From Equadaptatus sp045642025 (GTDB taxonomy: Bacteria > Synergistota > Synergistia > Synergistales > Synergistaceae), in contig JAZUIB010000041.1 of assembly GCA_045642025.1 (NCBI GenBank), forward strand, positions 1 to 43,140: a DNA stretch of 43,140 nt, in the 5' to 3' direction. Both the position numbers and the translations under genes were made by a program. Positions 1 to 6,708 of this stretch are shown here, piece after piece (position 1 is the stretch's first letter; every line of letters begins with the position of its first letter). Below the pieces are notes generated by a model that searched no databases, had not been told where the DNA came from, and worked only from the letters and a program-made list of their open reading frames with translations.

Positions 1-195
1 TTTGCGTGGGAAACCAATCACCACCGGTGAATGTTACCGAAGTTTTCCCGTTCATAGCTTGTTGGCAGCGGGCTTGTCAGCATCATGAACGCATGACGTC
101 GATGCGATTTAAATAAGAAGATTTAACACACGGATGTCCGACCGGTGGAAAAAGCCTTCCGTAAGCTAACCCGACGGGACAGAGCTAAATCTTGG
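1..195 (+). ncRNA. Structured RNA, possible c-di-AMP (ydaO/yuaA) riboswitch, 5' end outside window
   Basis: No ORF covers this stretch and it contains long complementary segments: 21-28 pairs perfectly with 141-148 (CCACCGGT/ACCGGTGG), 49-55 with 85-91 (CGTTCAT/ATGAACG) and 119-125 with 186-192 (AGATTTA/TAAATCT). The order GGGAAACC (8-15), GGTGAAT (26-32) and CCGTAAGCTAACCCG (159-173) resembles the ydaO/yuaA aptamer as I remember it (GGGGAACC, GGGGUGAAUC, CCGUCAGCUAACCUCG). The P1 5' strand would lie before base 1. The family call is a motif match from memory, not a covariance-model result. The downstream region encodes no obvious target before lepA. Confidence 0.42.
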
Positions 196-199
196 AAAA

Positions 200-224
200 G
201 AGAAAAAACGCTGTGCGGTTTCTC
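200..224 (+). other. Hairpin downstream of the structured RNA
   Basis: GAGAAA (200-205) pairs with TTTCTC (219-224), with an inner CGC/GCG pair. No T-tract follows, so it is not a convincing intrinsic terminator. It could be part of the expression platform of the RNA at 1-195. Confidence 0.25.
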
Positions 225-240
225 GCCCCTCCTATATATA

Positions 241-596
241 ATGTTCAGACGATACGGTAAATGGAACACCCCAAATTAGAGCGGGTAAGACGAAAAAAAG
301 ACAACAGCGGTTAAAGTCAGCTGCATACTGCCATTATGCCGCATTGTGAAAAATTCACAAAGTCAAAAATTGCAAATGAAATGAAAAATAAATGAAAAAC
401 AAATGCGAAAATCGGGGGATGTTTTCAAATACGGAGTGCAAAAAGCGGTATAAATGCAGATATGGGGCAAAAAATTGCAAAAATATTTTTCAGCGAAAAA
501 TAAACCTGCGTTGTTTGTAAAGTATTGCTGTTGCTGTACATTCTGCTTTGTTTGGATTTTCTCGGTTCAAAATATATTAAAAAATGAACTGAAGTT
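241..596. other. AT-rich gene-free stretch
   Basis: I see no supported gene here. The only notable structure is a perfect inverted repeat TTGTGAA-N3-TTCACAA at 344-360. Short reading frames, such as one starting at 419, lack spaced Shine-Dalgarno sequences. The region separates the structured RNA from the lepA promoters. Confidence 0.5.
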
Positions 597-625
597 TTGT
601 TAAAAAACTTTTGGTAAGATTATAC
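597..625 (+). promoter_or_regulatory. Candidate distal promoter of lepA-hemW
   Basis: TTGTTA (597-602) and TTATAC (620-625) are separated by 17 bases. TGGTA and TACCA (612-616 and 623-627) form a small inverted repeat across the -10 element. Confidence 0.4.
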
Positions 626-723
626 CATCAGAATTTAATACAGCAGACACATACCCCAAGCCTTCACTACGTAATTTTACGTATTTTTCAAATTTTATAT
701 CGCCATAATTATATATTTATATT

Positions 724-753
724 TTGCACAAAGCTGCTGTTATAAGGTAAAAT
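724..753 (+). promoter_or_regulatory. Candidate proximal promoter of lepA-hemW
   Basis: TTGCAC (724-729) and TAAAAT (748-753) are separated by 18 bases. The implied start near 760 leaves only a short leader holding the lepA AAGGAG Shine-Dalgarno. Confidence 0.5.
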
Positions 754-778
754 ATTGCAGTTAAGGAGTTGAAGCGTT

Positions 779-2590
779 TTGGATCTCGACCGTATAAGGA
801 ATTTCAGTATCATAGCCCACGTTGACCACGGTAAATCAACGCTTGCAGATCGTTTGCTTGAGGCAACGGGCACTGTTGACAAGCGCAATATGCAGGCGCA
901 GCTGCTTGATATGCTCGACCTTGAACGTGAGCGCGGCATAACGATAAAGCTTGTTCCTGTTCGTATGAATTACCGTGCAAAAGACGGTAAGGATTATATT
1001 CTCAACATGATAGATACTCCGGGGCACGTGGATTTTTCTTACGAGGTTTCGCGGTCTTTAGCGGCGTGTGAGGGGGCTGTGCTTGTAGTTGACGCTACGC
1101 AGGGGGTTGAAGCTCAGACTGTCGCGAACAGTTATCTTGCTGTTGACCTTGATCTTGAAATTCTGCCTGTGCTTAACAAAATTGATTTGCCCTCCGCGCA
1201 CCCTGACGAGGTTAAGGCTGAACTTCGTGATATTGTAGGTATAGACGCTGTAGATGCCGTTAATATCAGCGCAAAAACGGGCGAAGGAGTTCCTGAACTG
1301 CTAGAGCGTATTGTCAATGAAGTGCCTGCGCCGAGCGGTGATGAAAATATTCCGCTTCAGGCTCTTATCTTTGACTCGGTTTATGACAATTATCGCGGCA
1401 TTATCTGCTATGTGCGTGTTGTGAACGGTGTTTTGCGCGCAGGAAAGCAGGTGCATTTTATGGCAACAGGCCGCGATTATCTTGTTGACGAGGTAGGTGT
1501 TTTTAAACCGCAGATGCAGAAGGTTGACTGTCTTGGACCTGGTGAAGTCGGCTATATTACTGCAAGTCTTAAGACTCTTGATGAGGCTCACGTCGGCGAT
1601 ACTATAACAGATGCTGCGCGTCCGGCTGCGCAGCCTCTTCCGGGTTATCGCAAGGTGAAACCTGTTGTGTTCTGTGGTTTTTATCCAGTTGAACGCGAAA
1701 ATATTAACCAGCTTCGTGAGGCTCTTGAAAAATTGAGCATAAATGACTCATCGATTTTCTTTGAGCCTGAAAATTCAGTTGCACTAGGTTTTGGTTTCCG
1801 TTGCGGTTTCCTCGGCCTGCTTCATATGGAGATTTCTAAGGAGCGTTTAAGCCGAGAGTTCGGTGTTGACCTTGTTGCTACCGCGCCTAATGTTAGTTAT
1901 CAAGTTCTGCTTACTGACGGCAGTATTATTGAAACCCGCAGGCCTTCCGATTTTCCTGATACTGTCCGCATTGAAGAAATTCGCGAACCTTATATTAAAC
2001 TTTCGATTTTTATGCCTGACAGTTTTGTCGGAGCTGCAATGAAACTGTGTCAGGAAAAGCGCGGCACGTATGTTGGTATGGATTATCTTACGCCGGAGCG
2101 GGTGCGTTTGACTTATGATATGCCGCTTGCCGAGTTTATTCTTGATTTTAATGACAAACTCAAATCTTGTACGCGCGGTTATGCATCGCTTGATTATGAC
2201 CATATCGGTTTCCGTGCGGAGCAGCTTGTTAAGGTTGATATGCTTATTCAGGATGAGCCTGTTGACGCATTCTCGTTTATTTGTCACAAAGATCAGGCAT
2301 ACCACCGCGGACATGCCGTTGTAGGCAGGTTGAAGGAACTTATTCCACGTCAGCTGTTTGAAATTCCAATTCAAGCAGCTGTTGGCAAAAAAGTGATTGT
2401 TCGGATGAATATTAAGGCAGTCCGCAAGGATGTTCTTGCCAAATGTTACGGAGGCGACATTACGCGTAAACGCAAACTGCTTGAGAAGCAGAAGGAAGGC
2501 AAGAAACGTATGAAGCAGATAGGGCATGTTTCTATTCCGCAGGAAGCATTTCTCGCCTTTATGGATGTTACCAAAACTGAGGATAAGTAG
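779..2590 (+). CDS. lepA: Elongation factor 4 (LepA), ribosome back-translocase GTPase
   Basis: LepA/EF4 is a ribosome-binding translational GTPase that can reverse translocation and assists translation or 30S biogenesis under stress. The 603-residue product has the full family length. The G domain is at the N-terminus: the P-loop AHVDHGKST lies at about residues 13-21, DTPGHVDF and NKID follow, and then come the EF-G-like domains and the LepA-specific C-terminal domain rich in Lys/Arg (AVRKDVLAKCYGGD, RKRKLLEKQKEGKKRMK). The start is TTG at 779, with AAGGAG 12 bases upstream. The stop abuts the hemW start, an arrangement (lepA-hemW) seen in many bacteria. Confidence in function is high. Confidence 0.98.
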   Translation: MDLDRIRNFSIIAHVDHGKSTLADRLLEATGTVDKRNMQAQLLDMLDLERERGITIKLVPVRMNYRAKDGKDYILNMIDTPGHVDFSYEVSRSLAACEGAVLVVDATQGVEAQTVANSYLAVDLDLEILPVLNKIDLPSAHPDEVKAELRDIVGIDAVDAVNISAKTGEGVPELLERIVNEVPAPSGDENIPLQALIFDSVYDNYRGIICYVRVVNGVLRAGKQVHFMATGRDYLVDEVGVFKPQMQKVDCLGPGEVGYITASLKTLDEAHVGDTITDAARPAAQPLPGYRKVKPVVFCGFYPVERENINQLREALEKLSINDSSIFFEPENSVALGFGFRCGFLGLLHMEISKERLSREFGVDLVATAPNVSYQVLLTDGSIIETRRPSDFPDTVRIEEIREPYIKLSIFMPDSFVGAAMKLCQEKRGTYVGMDYLTPERVRLTYDMPLAEFILDFNDKLKSCTRGYASLDYDHIGFRAEQLVKVDMLIQDEPVDAFSFICHKDQAYHRGHAVVGRLKELIPRQLFEIPIQAAVGKKVIVRMNIKAVRKDVLAKCYGGDITRKRKLLEKQKEGKKRMKQIGHVSIPQEAFLAFMDVTKTEDK

Positions 2591-3697
2591 TTGGCGGAAC
2601 TTTCTGTCTATATCCACATTCCGTTCTGTGAAAGAAAATGCTGCTACTGTGCGTTTACAAGTTATGTGCAGGACGATGCGGCAAAGGAAAAATATTTAGG
2701 CAGGCTCGAACGTGAGCTTGCCTTTTGGCATTCACGGCTTGCAAAAATTTCGCTACACACGCTTTATATTGGCGGAGGAACTCCGTCCTGTCTTTCTCTT
2801 TCACAATGGGAGAAACTTGCCGGAATTATAGCTGAAACTGCCGATATTTCACGTTGTGCAGAATTTACGGTTGAGGCCAATCCAAATTCGCTGAATAATG
2901 AATTGCTTGCGTTTTGGAAAGAAATTGGAGTCAGCCGAGTAAGCATAGGGGTTCAGAGCCTTTATGATGACGAACTGAAATTCCTCGGCAGACTGCATAA
3001 TGCAAAGCAGGCACTTGCGGCAGTGGAAAATGCGGCACAATTTGGTTTTTCTGTGAATGCCGATTTTATGTTCGGACTTCCGAGGCAGAGCGTCAGACGC
3101 TGGCAGAAAACACTTGAAACGGCAGTGACTCTCGGACTTTCACACATTTCACTGTATCAGCTTACCGTTGAAGAAGGGACTCCTTTGGCAGACATGAATT
3201 TGGAAATGCCTGAGGGGTGGGAGCAGTATCTTTTTGCGCAAGAATTTCTTCCTGCTTGTGGTTACGCACAGTATGAGGTTGCCAATTTTGCCAAGCGGGA
3301 TGAGGAGAGTAAACATAATTTGAATTACTGGCGCGGAGGAGATTATCTTGGAGTTGGAATTTCAGCCTCCGGATGCCTTGATGGTGAGCGGTACACAAAT
3401 GAAAGCAATTTTGGAAAATATTGTGCTCTTATTGAAACGCAGGACAATGCGGTCGTTTCCCGCGAAAAGCTTGACAATGCTGCTGCTGCCCGTGAGGCTT
3501 CTGTTATTCAACTTCGTATGACAGAGGGTATAGACCGTGCAAAGTACCGCGCAAAATACGGTGAGACTGCCGAAAAATATGTGCTTAACGTACTGAAAAA
3601 ATTCCCATCGGAACTTTATTCCATTACAGAAAAAAGTGTTTTTTTGACCATGTCAGGAATGAGGGTTGCAAACAGGATTTGGGAAGAACTTGTGTGA
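2591..3697 (+). CDS. hemW: HemW-type radical SAM protein (heme chaperone, formerly HemN-like)
   Basis: HemW binds heme and a [4Fe-4S] cluster and is thought to deliver heme to respiratory proteins. It was formerly misnamed coproporphyrinogen III oxidase. The radical SAM motif CERKCCYC (C-x3-C-x2-C) sits at residues 13-20, directly after the typical YIHIPFC start. GGGTPS and the VEANP motif follow, then the HemW-specific C-terminal domain. The length of 368 aa is normal. The start is TTG at 2591, zero bases after the lepA stop, with GAGGA inside the lepA end, so the two are translationally coupled. Whether the protein acts on heme in this organism cannot be seen from the sequence. Confidence 0.93.
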   Translation: MAELSVYIHIPFCERKCCYCAFTSYVQDDAAKEKYLGRLERELAFWHSRLAKISLHTLYIGGGTPSCLSLSQWEKLAGIIAETADISRCAEFTVEANPNSLNNELLAFWKEIGVSRVSIGVQSLYDDELKFLGRLHNAKQALAAVENAAQFGFSVNADFMFGLPRQSVRRWQKTLETAVTLGLSHISLYQLTVEEGTPLADMNLEMPEGWEQYLFAQEFLPACGYAQYEVANFAKRDEESKHNLNYWRGGDYLGVGISASGCLDGERYTNESNFGKYCALIETQDNAVVSREKLDNAAAAREASVIQLRMTEGIDRAKYRAKYGETAEKYVLNVLKKFPSELYSITEKSVFLTMSGMRVANRIWEELV

Positions 3698-3725
3698 TAT
3701 TGGTGAAGAAGAGCCTGTTGGGATC

Positions 3726-3745
3726 TGTCAGCCTAATACCTGACA
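3726..3745 (+). terminator. Weak hairpin after hemW
   Basis: TGTCAG (3726-3731) pairs with CTGACA (3740-3745), followed only by TTTATAA. It is at best a weak terminator for lepA-hemW. Confidence 0.3.
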
Positions 3746-3781
3746 TTTATAACATATATAACTTTAATATCCATTATGTCT

Positions 3782-3809
3782 TTGACTTTTCTGTGATTTG
3801 TTGTATAAT
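3782..3809 (+). promoter_or_regulatory. Strong promoter of the veg-ispE-purR unit
   Basis: TTGACT (3782-3787) and a perfect TATAAT (3804-3809) are spaced by 16 bases. The expected start near 3816 supports the ATG at 3836, not the in-frame TTG at 3815, as the veg start. Confidence 0.8.
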
Positions 3810-3835
3810 GCTATTTGGGAAAAGGTGGGCTCTCA

Positions 3836-4081
3836 ATGACATTAACAACAGATGATATCAGACAAATAGTTGAACAACACTGCGGAGAGCGTGTGTACTA
3901 TTATGTGTCCAACGGGCGCAGAAAGGCTAAAGGCTCGCCTGCGGTGATTGATAATGTCTATCCCAATCTTTTTACGCTCCATATTGATGAGCCAGATACG
4001 GTAATTTCTTTCCGTTACACGGATCTGCTGACGCATGATGTCATTATTACGCTCAGCGAAAGCGGGGAAGGTTTGCTGTAA
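3836..4081 (+). CDS. veg: Veg family protein (DUF1021)
   Basis: The 81-residue protein matches the Veg family, small beta-rich proteins of Gram-positive bacteria. In B. subtilis, Veg affects biofilm formation and spore outgrowth; its molecular role is unsettled. The family pattern is visible as an N-terminal helix, the central segment GRRKAKGSPAVIDNVYPNLF and a closing SFRYTDLLTHDV. The ATG at 3836 has AAGGTGG 8 bases upstream. A TTG start at 3815 is rejected because it would coincide with the transcription start. Neighbours ispE and purR follow, the same neighbourhood as in Bacillus. Confidence 0.9.
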   Translation: MTLTTDDIRQIVEQHCGERVYYYVSNGRRKAKGSPAVIDNVYPNLFTLHIDEPDTVISFRYTDLLTHDVIITLSESGEGLL

Positions 4082-4123
4082 TATTTTTTATGCCCTAAGC
4101 AATTATGTATATCGGAGTAGGTT

Positions 4124-4960
4124 ATGAGTAAGGTATTTTTTTGTCCCGTAAAAATAAATCTTACACTTCGAGTTCTCGAAAAAAGAGAAAACGGATATCA
4201 TGAACTGCGTTCTGTTTTTTGGAAGAAAACAGGCACAGAAGTTCTTTGTGTGTCCGAAGCAGCAGACGGCAGACAGAGTCTTAATGTTGATGGCGCAAAG
4301 ATTGAAGGCAGGAATCTGCTTGATTCTGTGCTTGAGTTTGCGTTGCACAAAATATCTGTTCCACCTCTTGCAATGAAACTGCGCAAATGTTATCCGCAGG
4401 GCTCAGGCATAGGCGCTGGAAGCGGCAATGCCGCAGCATTGCTTATGTGGCTTAAGGATGAATACGGGCTGAATTTTACTGCCGAAGAGGCTGCAGAACT
4501 TGGCGCTGATGTTGCAGTTCTCGCACAGGACAATGTTTTAAGTTTTGCCGAAGGTATAGGTGAAAAACTGACTCCTGTAAATATGGAAATAAAACTCCCG
4601 TGGCTGATAGTTTTTCCGAAATGGAGTTCGTCAACGGCAGCAGCTTACCGCAGTCTCGATGATAGCAGAAGAGGTTTCAAAATGCGTGATTTTAGTTCTG
4701 AAGCTGACGAAATTATCACGAGGCTTGCATCTGGCAGACGGGCAGGGCTTCTTCCAAATGATTTTCTGTGTGCTGCTATGGCAGAACATCCGGAATATAC
4801 CGATATTTTTAAAAGTGCAGACAGAAACGGCGCGCTTGCATGGGGAATGTGCGGAAGTGGCAGCGCTGCATTTGTTATAGCTGACGGAAATATACTTGAT
4901 ATTACTGAAGAAGAACTTCGCTCAAAGGAATTTGTTTACGCAACAGAAAGGCTGGATTAA
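4124..4960 (+). CDS. ispE: 4-diphosphocytidyl-2-C-methyl-D-erythritol kinase
   Basis: IspE phosphorylates CDP-methylerythritol with ATP, the fourth step of the MEP isoprenoid pathway in the cytoplasm. The product has 278 aa, a normal length. The N-terminal substrate motif KINLTLRVLEKRENGYHEL is typical. The GHMP-kinase ATP loop reads GSGIGAGSGNAAALL near residue 92, a variant of the usual GLGGGSSxAA. The catalytic Asp region is GADVAV, and a GHMP C-terminal glycine motif (WGMCGSGSAAF) is present. The ATG has CGGAG 8 bases upstream. It lies 42 bases after veg and 1 base before purR, so one operon is likely. Confidence 0.94.
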   Translation: MSKVFFCPVKINLTLRVLEKRENGYHELRSVFWKKTGTEVLCVSEAADGRQSLNVDGAKIEGRNLLDSVLEFALHKISVPPLAMKLRKCYPQGSGIGAGSGNAAALLMWLKDEYGLNFTAEEAAELGADVAVLAQDNVLSFAEGIGEKLTPVNMEIKLPWLIVFPKWSSSTAAAYRSLDDSRRGFKMRDFSSEADEIITRLASGRRAGLLPNDFLCAAMAEHPEYTDIFKSADRNGALAWGMCGSGSAAFVIADGNILDITEEELRSKEFVYATERLD

Positions 4961-4961
4961 C

Positions 4962-5762
4962 ATGAAAGGGCAGAGAACAGAAAGGCTCGTAAGGCTGGCA
5001 TCGAAATTTTTTATGACACCGTCAAAACATATTTCACTCACCAATTTGGCTGAGGAATTTAAGGTTTCAAAAACAGTTGTCAGCGATGATATAGAAGTGC
5101 TGAATTCCGCTGTACTTGCCGAAGGTTTCGGCGAATTTCGTGTTGAACGCGGCCGCAGCGGAGGTGCAATGTTGTTCCCTGACTGTACGGCTGAGTACAG
5201 AAATGCAATACTTGGCGATGTGGCAGAAAAACTGTCTGTGCCGGAACGCTATCTTCCAGGAGGTCTTATTTACTACAGCGATCTGCTTTTTAATCCGGCA
5301 TATTCTTTGCCTCTTGGGCTTGCCATGGCGTCGCTGTTTACTTCTGCTAATCCAGATATTATTATGACAACTGAAGTTAAAGGCATTCCAGGGTCTCTTT
5401 TTACAGCTCATGCACTGGGCTGTCCGCTTGCGGTGTGCCGTTTCAGAAACCGTCCGAGCGACGGTGCGGCTATGGCTGTGCATTATCCTATGGCAAACGG
5501 AGAAGTGCGCACAATGTATATGGGAACAAAGCAACTGCAGAAAGGCTCAAGAGTGCTTATTCTTGATGATTTTATGCGCGGCGGAAGCACAGTTGCTGGT
5601 ATGCACCTTATGGCTCAGCAGTTTGAAGCCGAAATTGTGGGAACAGGGCTGTTTATTACAGCTGATAAGCCGAAAGAAAAAGCAGTCAGTAATTATAAAA
5701 CACTGCTCTGTCTTTCAGAAGAAAACCACGGCATAAAACTGGCAGTGGCTGAAAATAATTAA
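4962..5762 (+). CDS. purR: Purine operon repressor PurR (Gram-positive type)
   Basis: This type of PurR is a DNA-binding repressor of purine genes, derived from a phosphoribosyltransferase. PRPP prevents operator binding. The N-terminal winged-helix region (residues about 1-70; LTNLAEEFKVSKTVVSDDIEVL) is followed by a type I PRTase fold with the PRPP loop VLILDDFMRGGSTVAGM near residue 200. The product is 266 aa using the ATG at 4962, which is preceded by an AAAGG sequence. A longer in-frame start inside ispE is unlikely. The Bacillus order is purR next to ispE and veg, as here. Target PurBoxes are outside this window. Confidence 0.92.
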   Translation: MKGQRTERLVRLASKFFMTPSKHISLTNLAEEFKVSKTVVSDDIEVLNSAVLAEGFGEFRVERGRSGGAMLFPDCTAEYRNAILGDVAEKLSVPERYLPGGLIYYSDLLFNPAYSLPLGLAMASLFTSANPDIIMTTEVKGIPGSLFTAHALGCPLAVCRFRNRPSDGAAMAVHYPMANGEVRTMYMGTKQLQKGSRVLILDDFMRGGSTVAGMHLMAQQFEAEIVGTGLFITADKPKEKAVSNYKTLLCLSEENHGIKLAVAENN

Positions 5763-5765
5763 TAT

Positions 5766-5794
5766 TTGACTAAAAAGAGTTTTTAGAGTAAAAT
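5766..5794 (+). promoter_or_regulatory. Promoter of ferredoxin-tRNA-Met unit
   Basis: TTGACT (5766-5771) and TAAAAT (5789-5794) are spaced by exactly 17 bases, starting 4 bases after the purR stop. Confidence 0.8.
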
Positions 5795-5819
5795 TTTCGG
5801 CTGTTGGGAGTTGATGGGT

Positions 5820-6008
5820 ATGGAAGTTAAGGTCAACGTCGACGAATGTATCGGTTGCGGAGTCTGTGCGCAGTTTTGTCCAGAAGTTTTTGAGATTAAT
5901 GAAGAAGCCGGCAAAAGCACAGTAAAGGCTCAAAGTGAGGCTCCTGATGTCAGAAAAGCAATGGAAGCATGTCCTGTTGGGGCAATATGCTATAAAACAA
6001 AAGAATAA
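5820..6008 (+). CDS. Single [4Fe-4S] cluster ferredoxin
   Basis: This is a small cytoplasmic electron carrier of 62 aa, the usual length for monocluster ferredoxins of anaerobes. The motif CIGCGVC gives ligands C10, C13 and C16, and C51 before Pro gives the fourth. C20 and C57 remain and may form a disulfide, as in some Desulfovibrio-type ferredoxins. The ATG at 5820 has GGGAG 9 bases upstream. ATG 5814 and TTG 5811 lie too close to that site. It has its own promoter, and the tRNA-Met gene starts 6 bases after the stop, so both should be on one primary transcript. The redox partner cannot be told from context. Confidence 0.93.
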   Translation: MEVKVNVDECIGCGVCAQFCPEVFEINEEAGKSTVKAQSEAPDVRKAMEACPVGAICYKTKE

Positions 6009-6014
6009 TTTTGC

Positions 6015-6090
6015 GGGCCTATAGCTCAATTGGCAGAGCTCCCGGCTCATAACCGGATGGTTCTAGGTTCGATTCCTGGTAGGCCCACCA
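6015..6090 (+). tRNA. tRNA-Met (CAT)
   Basis: A 76-base cloverleaf with acceptor GGGCCTA/TAGGCCC, D stem GCTC/GAGC, anticodon loop CTCATAA (anticodon CAT), T loop TTCGATT and encoded CCA. It lacks the three-GC anticodon-stem signature (GGG/CCC) of initiator tRNA, so it is an elongator Met or, less likely, a lysidine-modified Ile2. It lies 6 bases after the ferredoxin stop. Confidence 0.93.
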
Positions 6091-6100
6091 CTCGCAAATT

Positions 6101-6129
6101 AAAACATCCGTCTTAGACGGATGTTTTTA
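6101..6129. terminator. Bidirectional intrinsic terminator
   Basis: ACATCCGTC (6104-6112) and GACGGATGT (6116-6124) form a 9-bp stem with loop TTA, flanked by A and T runs. It ends the ferredoxin-tRNA unit on + and the convergent - strand gene. Confidence 0.9.
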
Positions 6130-6132
6130 TAA

Positions 6133-6633
6133 TTATTTTTTTGTAATTTCACGAATTAATCTTTCAGTGACAGCTTTTATTTCGGGTTCCTCCGTGCGTT
6201 TGGCTTCTACGGTGAGTACACCTTCCGGAAGTTTTACGACAATTGATGAACCAAGCATAGGACGAAGTTCGTATTCTGCCGCAAAACCACAGATATAAAT
6301 TGTTTTGAATATTGAAACTTCACTTGTCTGTCCGTCGTCATCGCTTGTTTGTGTAACTTCCTTAGCTGCCCAACCGTCAGTGCCTTTCCCCGCCATCCAT
6401 GTAACATAAAAGAGTGTCCCATGCGGTGTACGGTAAGTTCTTTCAGTCCAACTGCCTTTATAGCCCGAAACTGTGTCAAGTTGTGTAACTCGTGCAGCAG
6501 AATTAACCCATTCACTGATTTCAGGCGGCCGTTCAGTATTGCCGTAGGTAATATCTGCCGGTAGTTTTACAGCCGCGTGGCAGGGTATGACAAAGAGGGT
6601 ACTAACGATAAACAACATGAAAATTTTTTTCAT
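6133..6633 (-). CDS. Secreted protein of unknown function
   Basis: I do not recognise this 166-residue protein. It begins with a clear Sec signal peptide: MKK, a hydrophobic core (IFMLFIVSTLFVIP) and CHA-A as the likely signal peptidase I site near residue 20. The mature part is about 145 residues, with mixed charge and only one further Cys, and looks like a small globular periplasmic or envelope protein. The ATG at 6633 is chosen because GGAG lies 8 bases upstream. An in-frame ATG at 6639 and GTG at 6642 sit too close to that site. It is transcribed towards the tRNA-Met terminator and diverges from miaB. Confidence 0.8.
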   Translation of the reverse strand: MKKIFMLFIVSTLFVIPCHAAVKLPADITYGNTERPPEISEWVNSAARVTQLDTVSGYKGSWTERTYRTPHGTLFYVTWMAGKGTDGWAAKEVTQTSDDDGQTSEVSIFKTIYICGFAAEYELRPMLGSSIVVKLPEGVLTVEAKRTEEPEIKAVTERLIREITKK

Positions 6634-6648
6634 AATCATCACTCCATG

Positions 6649-6677
6649 TTAATTATAGCTTCTTTTTGATATATAAT
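6649..6677 (+). promoter_or_regulatory. Candidate promoter of miaB unit
   Basis: A perfect TATAAT (6672-6677) is preceded at 17 bases by a poor -35 (TTAATT, 6649-6654). The implied start near 6684 supports the TTG at 6709 as the miaB start. Confidence 0.5.
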
Positions 6678-6708
6678 TACTACAGAATTGAAAAAAGGGG
6701 TAATTTTC

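Noticed and set aside
1..195. Cobalamin, T-box, FMN, SAM, lysine riboswitch, tmRNA, RNase P or 6S RNA
   Set aside because: The diagnostic conserved blocks of these RNAs (B12 box, GGGTGGNACCGCG, RFN start, T-arm with CCA, RNase P CR-I) are not present.
419..520. A 33-codon frame in the gene-free region upstream of lepA
   Set aside because: The G run abuts the ATG with no spacing, the peptide is Lys/Cys-rich without pattern, and no promoter fits.
1847..2617. A 256-codon open frame antisense to lepA
   Set aside because: It lies wholly opposite a highly conserved gene, has no ribosome site or family-like motif, and shows the composition expected from reverse-reading lepA codons.
3815..3835. TTG start for veg seven codons upstream
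   Set aside because: It lies 5 bases after the -10 element at the presumed transcription start, and the downstream ATG has a well-spaced Shine-Dalgarno.
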